Of a DNA stretch of 64,000 nt, positions 57,395 to 64,000 are shown piece after piece. Source of the DNA: BAIKAL-G1 sp943370385 (GTDB lineage: Bacteria > Cyanobacteriota > Cyanobacteriia > PCC-6307 > Cyanobiaceae); assembly GCA_943370385.1 (NCBI GenBank), contig CALRQT020000002.1, forward strand, positions 62,001 to 126,000. The letters are read 5' to 3'. Made by a program: the position numbers and the translations under genes. Position 1 is the stretch's first letter. The number at the start of each line of letters is the position of its first letter. Below the pieces are notes generated by a model that did not search any database, was not told where the DNA came from, and was given only the letters and a program-made list of their open reading frames with translations.

Positions 57395-58216
57395 TTAGTT
57401 GAACAACTCAGGATCGGACTGGCTGATTTCCTCCCAGAACGACTGAAAATTTAACCAGCCGGCCTGGCTGCTGGCCGTGTGCTCCCGGGTGTAAGTGGCC
57501 CATTCCGGCCGGATCAGCTTTGGTGTGCCCGCCGCCTCGGCCAGCAGCTGGGCCTGGCAGCAGCGCTCCATCGCCAAAAACCAGAAGGCCGCCGCATCGA
57601 CCGTGTCCCCCACGGTGAACAGGCCGTGGTTCTGGTGAATCGCAGCCTTGCCGCTGCCGAACTGGCGGGCAAAGGTGCGCCCCGATTCCAGTTCAAAGAC
57701 CACCTTGCCGCCATCGGCCTGGATCAGAACGTGGTCGTTAAAAAAGGCGCAGGCATCTTGGGTGATCGGATCCAGCAGGCGTCCCAGCGAGGCAAAGGCC
57801 TTGCCGTAGGGGGAGTGGGCATGGGCGGCCGCATTGATGTCTGGCCTGGCTTCATGGACGGCGGCATGTAACACAAAGGCGGCCCGATTCACGGGTCTGT
57901 TGCCGTAGACCACTTCACCGGCATGGTTCACCAGAATCAGATCGCTGACCCGCATCAGCCGAAAGGACCTGGCAAAGGGATTGACCCAGAAATGGTCTGG
58001 ATATTCCGGATCCCGCACGGTGATATGGCCGGCCACGCCTTCGCCAAAGCCCGAGCGTCCAAACACCCGCAGGGCCCCGGCCAGGTGGCTGAGCCGATAG
58101 CGCCGTTCCTCGGCCAGGGTTTCGAACCGGGGTGGACTCTGGTGAACCAGGGGTTGGGCCACGAGCTCCACACCATTGATGGAGCGCCCCTGATCCGGGT
58201 TCGCTGGCGCTGCCAT
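57395..58216 (-). CDS. Class II aldolase/adducin family protein
   Basis: 273 residues with the class II aldolase fold, which uses a divalent metal held by three histidines. The pieces are GEGVAGHITVRDP, FWVNPFARSF, AAAHAHSPYGKAFASLG (metal His pair) and IHQNHGLFTVG (third His). The acid residue typical of sugar-phosphate aldolases is not obvious, and this long form resembles the adducin/decarboxylase branch, so the substrate is unknown. The ATG at 58216 (MAAPANPDQG) was chosen; an ATG at 58261 would add 15 residues. Confidence 0.87.
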   Translation of the reverse strand: MAAPANPDQGRSINGVELVAQPLVHQSPPRFETLAEERRYRLSHLAGALRVFGRSGFGEGVAGHITVRDPEYPDHFWVNPFARSFRLMRVSDLILVNHAGEVVYGNRPVNRAAFVLHAAVHEARPDINAAAHAHSPYGKAFASLGRLLDPITQDACAFFNDHVLIQADGGKVVFELESGRTFARQFGSGKAAIHQNHGLFTVGDTVDAAAFWFLAMERCCQAQLLAEAAGTPKLIRPEWATYTREHTASSQAGWLNFQSFWEEISQSDPELFN

Positions 58217-58430
58217 GGCTGCCCTGATCCAGGTGATCACGACGTTCACTCTGCCAGCCATGGCCCACCGGGGGCGGGGCCCGGGGCTGGTGCTGTTGGC
58301 CTAGGTTGGGGTGCATGAGAGCCCTGCCTGCTGGCCAGCCACCGCACGGCCCATGCCCTTAGGTCCACTCCAGTGCGTTCGCGTCCTTGGCCGGTCAGGT
58401 CTGAACCGGCAGCGGGGTTTGCCCTTGCCC

Positions 58431-59084
58431 ATGGCGCTCCGCGCCGGGGCCCTGATGTTGCTGATGGCCCTGTTGGCCGGTTGCCAGGCGGGCAGTCCCT
58501 TCAGCCCGAAGGGACGTCTGCGCTGTTCAGCCCAGGTGGCGAGCGAAGCCAATGGCCTGTTGCGCCCCTTGCGCTACGGCCAGTGCTTGCTGTCGATCGA
58601 AGCGGTGCTGGAGCGGGAACGGGCCGAGGCCCGGATTCGCCAACAGGCTGCGGCGAGAAAACGGTTGGCCGAGTGTTATGCCAACCAGGTGGACGTGAAG
58701 ACCTTGGCCCTGGCCTTGCAGGCCGCCAAGGCACGCCTGGCCAAGCTCCAGGGGGAGCCCTATCAGGAATCGGCCCGGCCCCAGCGACTGGATCCTGATT
58801 TGCAGCGCCGCTTCGCAACCTACGACCAGGAACTGGACCAGGAGCGCTACGACACGGCTCTCGCCCAATGGCAACAGGCGGAATCCGAGCGCTATCAGAC
58901 CTGGCGGGCTGGTCAACAGCACCGCATCCAGGAGGAGCAGACCAACCTGGCCGCCCTGGCCCGCCGCTTGAACCAGCTCAATCCCGCGTTGTTCGCGGCG
59001 CCGGGCTCCCTGGGGCCCCCGCCCATGCTCAACCAACAGGCCTATGGCCGGGCGATTGCCTGCCAGCCGGAGCCGTTGCGGTGA
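58431..59084 (+). CDS. Predicted lipoprotein, helical
   Basis: 217 residues from the ATG at 58431 (MALRAGALMLLM). The lipobox LLAGC places the lipid-modified Cys near residue 18. The mature part is mostly charged helices likely to form a coiled coil (LERERAEARIRQQAAARKRL, LALALQAAKARLAKLQG, QQHRIQEEQTNLAALARRLN). No family was recognised. Its stop overlaps the next gene's GTG by 4 bp, so the two are probably one operon. Confidence 0.72.
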   Translation: MALRAGALMLLMALLAGCQAGSPFSPKGRLRCSAQVASEANGLLRPLRYGQCLLSIEAVLERERAEARIRQQAAARKRLAECYANQVDVKTLALALQAAKARLAKLQGEPYQESARPQRLDPDLQRRFATYDQELDQERYDTALAQWQQAESERYQTWRAGQQHRIQEEQTNLAALARRLNQLNPALFAAPGSLGPPPMLNQQAYGRAIACQPEPLR

Positions 59085-59572
59085 AGAGCATCACCGGGCT
59101 GGTTGGGTTGTTGGCCAGTGCCTCGATCGGGTCTGGGGCCTGGGCCCAGGTGCCCCCCTTTGCCCCCCTGTTGGCCCCTTTACCGGCGCCCCTGGCGGTG
59201 CCGCCCCCGCCACCGGTCCTCCCCGAACTGCTGGCACCGGCTCCGCCCCCATCCAGAGGCGTTGACCTGGGCCGCTGTGTTGCCAACCTGGGCCAGGTTG
59301 GTTGTGCCGCCAGGCTCTATGCCCAGTTGCTGTGCGACAACATTGGCCTGCAAACGCCCTTGAGCCAATTGCATCAAAGCTTGCAATCGTCCTTTGAGCA
59401 GGCGGCGATTGATTTTCAAGGCATCACGCCTACCAGTATTGAAACGGCTGCTGTGCGTTACTACACGCCGCAACTGTGTCCGCTCAAAAGTGAAAAGATC
59501 ATCGACTTGATGCAACGCCAGGGCCCGCCCAGCCAGGCCCATTCCCTGCCTGCTAAAGGATCGGGTCTTTGA
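59081..59572 (+). CDS. Small exported protein with Pro-rich linker
   Basis: 163 residues starting at a GTG that overlaps the previous stop (GTGA). A signal peptide (ITGLVGLLASASIGSGAWA) is followed by a Pro/Ala-rich stretch (APLLAPLPAPLAVPPPPPV) and a C-terminal domain with four cysteines (GRCVANLGQVGCAARLYAQ, LLCDNIG, TPQLCPLKSEK). No family was recognised. Together with the lipoprotein upstream it forms a two-gene envelope unit of unknown role. A long hairpin covers its stop codon. Confidence 0.68.
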   Translation: MKSITGLVGLLASASIGSGAWAQVPPFAPLLAPLPAPLAVPPPPPVLPELLAPAPPPSRGVDLGRCVANLGQVGCAARLYAQLLCDNIGLQTPLSQLHQSLQSSFEQAAIDFQGITPTSIETAAVRYYTPQLCPLKSEKIIDLMQRQGPPSQAHSLPAKGSGL

Positions 59573-59595
59573 TGGCTACCGGCCGTCAAAGACCC
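59563..59595 (+). terminator. Long perfect hairpin across a stop codon
   Basis: GGGTCTTTGATGGC (59563-59576) pairs with GCCGTCAAAGACCC (59582-59595), 14 bp with one G-T pair and a 5-nt loop, and includes the TGA stop at 59570-59572. It is probably a terminator or 3'-end stabiliser; no T-run follows. Confidence 0.65.
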
Positions 59596-59813
59596 ACTGC
59601 TTTGGTGCTGGGACCCGCACAATCGGAGCTTTGCCGTTGCCAGGGGCTTGTCTTTGGCAGTGCCAATGGCGACGGCCCATGCCAGCGGCTCCAGGTATTT
59701 ACACCTAGCTGACAAGTTTTTTCCCTTGCAATCCCGAAAAGATATGAAGCACCGGCTTGCCTTAGCCCCAGGCGTCGCTAGTCCTGGAATGACTTTGTGC
59801 AAGACGGCCTTGT

Positions 59814-61139
59814 ATGGCCCAGTCCCAGGCCTCCGTGGCGGTGCTTTCTGCCGATGGGATCGCTGCTCCCAGCGCCAATCCCAGGGCCGCCAGCTCCCTT
59901 GAGCGTCCCGAGCTGATCCAGCAAAACGGTCAGCGGGAGGTGTTTTGCGGTCTCACCTCGATCGTTTGGCTGCATCGGCGCATGCCCGATGCCTTCTTCC
60001 TGGTGGTGGGCTCCCGAACCTGTGCCCACCTGGTGCAGTCGGCCGCGGGGGTGATGATTTTCGCCGAACCCCGCTTCGGCACAGCAATCCTGGGGGAACG
60101 GGACCTGGCCGGGCTGGCCGATGCCAACGAAGAACTCGATCGTTTGGTGAAAGACCTGCTGGAGCGCCGTCCGGAAATTCGCACCCTTTTCCTGGTGGGC
60201 TCCTGCCCCAGTGAGGTGATCAAGCTCGACCTGGCCAAGGCGGCGGAACGGCTCAACCACCAGCACGCCGGCCGGGTGATGGTGCTCAATTACTCCGGCA
60301 GTGGCATCGAAACCACCTTCACCCAGGGGGAAGACAACGCCCTGCTGGCGATGGTGCCCCTGATGCCCCGCAGCGACGAGGACCAGCTGTTGCTGGTCGG
60401 CACCCTGGCCGATGGTGTGGAGGAGCGGCTCACCAGCCTGTTCCAGCGCCTGGGGATTGGCCTGGTGCGCAGCCTGCCGCCGCGCAGTTCCACCGAGCTG
60501 CCGCCGGTGGGCAAGGGCACCCGCATGCTGCTCTGCCAGCCCTTCCTCTCGGGCACGGCCCGGGCCCTGGTGGACCGGGGCGCCCAGTTCGTGCGCAGCC
60601 CCTACCCCCTGGGGGTAGAAGGCAGCCGGGCCTGGATGGCGGCGGCGGCGGCCGCCTTCGGCATTGATCCGGCCACGGTGGCCTCCGTGCTCGATCCCCT
60701 GGTGGAGCGGGGCCGGCGCGCCCTGGCCCCCCACCGGGAGGTGCTGGCGGGCAAGCGCCTGTTCCTGCTGCCCGATTCCCAGCTGGAGCTCTCCCTAGCC
60801 CGCTTCCTGCAGCAGGAATGCGGCATGGAACTGGTGGAGGTGGGCACCCCCTACCTCGATCGCCTGCTGATGGCCGAGGAGCTGGCCCTGCTGCCGCCCG
60901 CCACCCAGCTCAGCGAAGGCCAGGACGTGGAACGCCAGCTCGATCGCCTGCGCTCAGCCCGCCCCGACCTGGTGGTTTGCGGCATGGGCCTGGCCAATCC
61001 GCTCGAGGCCGAGGGCTTTGTCACCAAGTGGTCGATTGAGCTGGTGTTCAGCCCCATCCATGGCATCGACCAGGCCGGGGATCTGGCCGAACTGTTCTCC
61101 CGCCCCCTGCGCCGCCGCGCCCTGCTGCAGCTGCCCTGA
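59814..61139 (+). CDS. chlN: Light-independent protochlorophyllide reductase subunit N
   Basis: One half of the catalytic NB component of dark-operative protochlorophyllide reductase, homologous to nitrogenase MoFe protein. The cysteines that hold the [4Fe-4S] cluster are in EVFCGLTSI, GSRTCAHL and VGSCPSEVI. The 441 residues include a ~25-residue N-terminal extension. A 241-bp spacer containing the upstream hairpin separates it from the previous gene, so its promoter is probably there. It is followed by chlB (73 bp) and chlL. Confidence 0.98.
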   Translation: MAQSQASVAVLSADGIAAPSANPRAASSLERPELIQQNGQREVFCGLTSIVWLHRRMPDAFFLVVGSRTCAHLVQSAAGVMIFAEPRFGTAILGERDLAGLADANEELDRLVKDLLERRPEIRTLFLVGSCPSEVIKLDLAKAAERLNHQHAGRVMVLNYSGSGIETTFTQGEDNALLAMVPLMPRSDEDQLLLVGTLADGVEERLTSLFQRLGIGLVRSLPPRSSTELPPVGKGTRMLLCQPFLSGTARALVDRGAQFVRSPYPLGVEGSRAWMAAAAAAFGIDPATVASVLDPLVERGRRALAPHREVLAGKRLFLLPDSQLELSLARFLQQECGMELVEVGTPYLDRLLMAEELALLPPATQLSEGQDVERQLDRLRSARPDLVVCGMGLANPLEAEGFVTKWSIELVFSPIHGIDQAGDLAELFSRPLRRRALLQLP

Positions 61140-61212
61140 GTCGATTCGGCCCTTCAGGCCTCCCATTTCTCACGCCCCCGCCAGACCCTGCCCCCCGTCC
61201 GACCCCGACCCG

Positions 61213-62943
61213 ATGGAACTGACCCTCTGGACCTACGAAGGCCCTCCCCACGTGGGTGCCCTGCGCATCGCCGCCTCGATGGAGGGAGTGCACTATGTGC
61301 TCCATGCCCCCCAGGGGGACACCTACGCCGATCTGCTGTTCACGATGATCGAGCGGCGCGATCGCCGGCCGCCCGTCACCTACACCACCTTCCAGGCCCG
61401 GGACCTGGGGGGCGACACGGCTGAGCTCGTGAAACGCTCGATCAGCGAAGCCGTGGAACGCTTCAAGCCCGAGGCCCTGCTGGTGGGCGAAAGCTGCACG
61501 GCCGAATTGATCCAGGACCAGCCCGGTGCCCTGGCCGCCGGCATGGATCTGGGCGGGGTGCCGATGGTGAGCCTGGACCTGCCCGCCTATTCGAAAAAGG
61601 AAAACTGGGGCGCGGCTGAAACCTTCTATCAGTTGGTGCGGGGCCTGCTGAAAACCCAAATCCCTGCTCCTGGCTTCACCAAGCCCGATCCCACCCGCTG
61701 GCGCAGCGAAGGGCGCCGGCCGAGGGTCAACCTGCTGGGCCCGAGCCTGCTGGGCTTCCGCTGCCGCGATGACGTGCGCGAGATCACCGGCCTGCTGGCC
61801 GAACACGGCATTGAGGTCAATGTGGCGGCGCCCCTGGGGGCCCGGCCGGCGGACCTGCTGCGTCTGCCCCAGGCCGATCTCAATGTCTGCCTCTATCCGG
61901 AAGTGGCCGGCCCGGTGTGCAGCTGGCTGGAGCGCAGCTTTGGCATGGCGGTGGTGCGCACCGTGCCGATCGGGGTGGGGGCCACGGGGGAATTTTTGGC
62001 CGAACTGGGCGAGAAGCTGGGTTTGGAGCTGGACCTAGCCGGTGAGGCCGACAAACGGTCGCGGCTGCCCTGGTATTCGCGCTCGGTGGATTCCACCTAC
62101 CTCACGGGCAAGCGGGTGTTCATCTTTGCCGATGCCACCCATGCGATCGCCGCCGCCCGCATCGCCAGCCAGGAGTTGGGCTTCACCGTGGTGGGCCTGG
62201 GCACCTACAGCCGTGAACAGGCGCGGGAGGTGCGCGCCGCCGCCCAGGAGCTGGGCCTGGAGGCCCTGATCTCCGACGACTACCTGGTGGTGGAAAAGGC
62301 CATGGCCGAGGCGGCCCCCGAATTGGTGCTCGGCACCCAGATGGAGCGCCATAGCGCCAAACGGTTGGGCCTGCCCTGTGCGGTGATTAGTTCACCGCTC
62401 CACGTGCAGGATGTGCCCGCCCGCTACTCGCCCCAGATGGGTTGGGAGGGGGCGAATGTGATTTTTGATTCCTGGGTGCACCCGCTGATGATGGGCCTGG
62501 AGGAACACCTGATCGGCATGTTCCGCCACGATTTTGAGTTCGTGGATGGCCACCTCAGCCACCTGGAGGGGGCCAGTGCCCCAGCGGCGCCCGCAACCGG
62601 TGTTCCTATGGCGTCTGCGCTGACATCCATTGAGGACGGCGCATCGCCATCGGCCGCCAATGGGATCGCGTCCACCGCTGCAGCGCCCAATTCCAGGCTC
62701 GCCCATGGGGCTGGGGCCAGTCACGACACCAACGCGGTGTTTACGGCGGGCTCCGTTCAGGCGGGCGGCGGCCAGGAGCTGGGCTTGCATTGGAGCGCCA
62801 GCGGCGAGGCCGAACTCAGCCGCATCCCCTTCTTCGTGCGCGGCAAGGTGCGTCGCAACACCGAGGCCTATGCCCGCGACCGTGGCGTGAACACGATCAC
62901 CGAGGAAGTTCTTTATGACGCCAAGGCCCACTTCAGTCGATGA
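61213..62943 (+). CDS. chlB: Light-independent protochlorophyllide reductase subunit B
   Basis: Second catalytic subunit of the enzyme, providing the cluster Asp ligand and the substrate pocket with ChlN. It starts MELTLWTYEGPPHVGALR, with VGESCTAELIQDQPG and the C-terminal domain IPFFVRGKVRRNTEAYARD. The 576 residues exceed the usual ~510-540 because of a Ser/Ala/Pro-rich linker at about residues 450-525 between the catalytic part and the C-terminal domain. The ATG at 61213 is the family start; the frame is open upstream but unconserved and overlaps chlN. Confidence 0.98.
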   Translation: MELTLWTYEGPPHVGALRIAASMEGVHYVLHAPQGDTYADLLFTMIERRDRRPPVTYTTFQARDLGGDTAELVKRSISEAVERFKPEALLVGESCTAELIQDQPGALAAGMDLGGVPMVSLDLPAYSKKENWGAAETFYQLVRGLLKTQIPAPGFTKPDPTRWRSEGRRPRVNLLGPSLLGFRCRDDVREITGLLAEHGIEVNVAAPLGARPADLLRLPQADLNVCLYPEVAGPVCSWLERSFGMAVVRTVPIGVGATGEFLAELGEKLGLELDLAGEADKRSRLPWYSRSVDSTYLTGKRVFIFADATHAIAAARIASQELGFTVVGLGTYSREQAREVRAAAQELGLEALISDDYLVVEKAMAEAAPELVLGTQMERHSAKRLGLPCAVISSPLHVQDVPARYSPQMGWEGANVIFDSWVHPLMMGLEEHLIGMFRHDFEFVDGHLSHLEGASAPAAPATGVPMASALTSIEDGASPSAANGIASTAAAPNSRLAHGAGASHDTNAVFTAGSVQAGGGQELGLHWSASGEAELSRIPFFVRGKVRRNTEAYARDRGVNTITEEVLYDAKAHFSR

Positions 62944-63090
62944 GGATTTCCCCTGATTGGTGCTTTTAACCAGTCAACTACCGCCCTGATCGTCCAGCAT
63001 GGTGACGGTGCGACCTGCGGTCTCGACACTCCACCTTTTCCGCCTTCTTCCCATTCCCCAATCGCCGTATCGCCGGCCTCCTGAGTTTCC

Positions 63091-64000
63091 ATGACCACCA
63101 CACTGAGTTCGCCCACTGCTGTCACTGGCAGTTCCCGCCGGGAGGATGGCGAAGGGAGTCTGCAGGTGCACCTCGATCCCTCGATGAAGATTGAGGAGGG
63201 GGCCCTGGTGATTGCCGTTTATGGCAAGGGCGGCATTGGTAAATCCACCACCTCCTCGAACCTGTCTGCGGCCTTTTCCAAGCTCGGCAAACGGGTGCTG
63301 CAGATCGGCTGCGACCCCAAGCACGACAGCACCTTCACCCTCACCAAGAAAATGGTGCCGACGGTGATTGACATCCTCGAAACGGTGAACTTCCACACCG
63401 AAGAGCTGCGCCCCGAAGACTTCGTGTTTGAAGGTTTCAATGGCGTGATGTGCGTCGAATCCGGCGGTCCCCCGGCTGGCACCGGCTGCGGCGGCTACGT
63501 CACCGGCCAAACCGTGAAGCTCTTGAAGGAACACCACCTGCTCGAAGACACCGATGTGGTGATCTTTGATGTGCTCGGTGATGTGGTGTGCGGAGGCTTC
63601 GCGGCCCCGCTGCAACATGCCAATTACTGTTTGATCGTGACGGCCAACGATTTCGATTCGATCTTCGCGATGAATCGCATCATTGCGGCGATCCAGGCCA
63701 AGGCCAAAAACTACAAGGTGCGGCTCGGTGGTGTGGTGGCCAACCGCAGTAAGGACACTGACCAGATCGACAAGTTCAATGAGCGGGTGGGCATGAAAAC
63801 CATGGCCCATTTCCCTGACCTTGATGCGATCCGCCGCTCGCGCCTGAAGAAGTGCACCATCTTCGAGATGGAAGCCACCCCGGAAGTCGAAGCCGTCCAA
63901 CAGGAATACCTGAACCTGGCCCAGCGCATGCTTGATAATGTGGTGCCCCTAGAGGCCGAATCCCTCAAGGATCGCGAGATCTTTGACCTGCTCGGCTTTG
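63091..64000 (+). CDS. chlL: Light-independent protochlorophyllide reductase iron protein ChlL, 3' end cut
   Basis: Homodimeric ATP-driven electron donor to ChlNB, related to nitrogenase NifH. P-loop YGKGGIGKSTTSSNL; cluster-binding cysteines in PAGTGCGGYVTG and GDVVCGGFAAP; switch segment VIFDVLGD. The 303 visible residues include a ~31-residue N-terminal extension before MKIEEGALVIAVYG. The frame is open at the window edge with DREIFDLLGF, so only the last few codons are missing. The order chlN-chlB-chlL in one direction suggests a single operon for dark chlorophyll synthesis. Confidence 0.98.
   Translation, partial: MTTTLSSPTAVTGSSRREDGEGSLQVHLDPSMKIEEGALVIAVYGKGGIGKSTTSSNLSAAFSKLGKRVLQIGCDPKHDSTFTLTKKMVPTVIDILETVNFHTEELRPEDFVFEGFNGVMCVESGGPPAGTGCGGYVTGQTVKLLKEHHLLEDTDVVIFDVLGDVVCGGFAAPLQHANYCLIVTANDFDSIFAMNRIIAAIQAKAKNYKVRLGGVVANRSKDTDQIDKFNERVGMKTMAHFPDLDAIRRSRLKKCTIFEMEATPEVEAVQQEYLNLAQRMLDNVVPLEAESLKDREIFDLLGF

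Noticed and set aside
61018..61212. Upstream extension of ChlB
   Set aside because: It overlaps the end of chlN and is not conserved; MELTLWTYEGP is the standard ChlB start.
1..64000. CRISPR arrays, tRNA or rRNA genes
   Set aside because: No spacer-separated identical repeats of CRISPR size, and no tRNA-like TTCGA arm in a fitting context, were seen in the intergenic regions. A tRNAscan-SE and barrnap run would settle it.

Overview
This window is a stretch of chromosome from a GC-rich unicellular picocyanobacterium, most likely of the Cyanobium / freshwater Synechococcus type. The evidence is the light-independent protochlorophyllide reductase genes chlN-chlB-chlL, a PAM68-type photosystem II assembly protein, a Ycf51 protein, cytochrome c6, several cyanobacterium-specific families (DUF3288, DUF1816, DUF4332, Nif11), a cyanobacterial-type LexA box and a few HIP1 octamers (GCGATCGC, for example 9014-9021 and 10027-10034). 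No rRNA, tRNA, CRISPR array, transposase or phage gene was found. The first gene (msrA) and the last (chlL) are cut by the window edges.

Layout. 1-2.7 kb: msrA, a small membrane protein and an ABC exporter, all on the minus strand. 2.8-14.7 kb: a plus-strand housekeeping run of DUF3288, trpD, carA, a STAS regulator, Mini-ribonuclease III, an RlmB/TrmH-type rRNA methyltransferase with a very long Arg/Gly-rich N-terminus, DUF1816, gatA and an uninterrupted dnaE. 14.7-20.2 kb: PAM68, rpsO and ruvA (minus), a lipoprotein (plus), an EamA transporter (minus) and dnaG (plus). 20.4-26.8 kb: ankyrin protein, the SOS pair umuD-umuC behind a LexA operator, an unrecognised protein, and an overlapping folB-proA-ROK kinase group. 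27-33.3 kb: a giant TamB/Tic236-like gene divergent from ycf51, then DUF4332 and a small exported protein.

33.3-36.2 kb is a visibly AT-richer block that looks like a phosphate-scavenging module. It holds one exported protein joining a histidine phosphatase to a class A (PAP2-type) acid phosphatase, with every catalytic signature intact, followed by a PstS/SphX phosphate-binding protein. The intergenic region between them contains a perfect CRP-type palindrome. This module is the most unusual part of the window.

36.3-46 kb: CocE/NonD hydrolase, an exported protein, glgB, hemE, an epimerase, petJ with a clear terminator, two small proteins and a secreted PYN-repeat protein. 46-56 kb: clpB, an SbcC-like/SbcD-like pair followed by a DUF1499 gene, a stand-alone Nif11 protein and recQ. 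55.9-64 kb: a cation/proton antiporter, a class II aldolase-like protein, two small envelope proteins and the chlNBL cluster.

A recurring feature is short locus-specific tandem repeats of 14-18 bp at gene boundaries (6183-6274, 21134-21188, 26977-27018, 32294-32338, 44160-44214, 53832-53887). Each has its own unit sequence. Start codons are often GTG or TTG without a clear Shine-Dalgarno site, so several starts are marked as uncertain.
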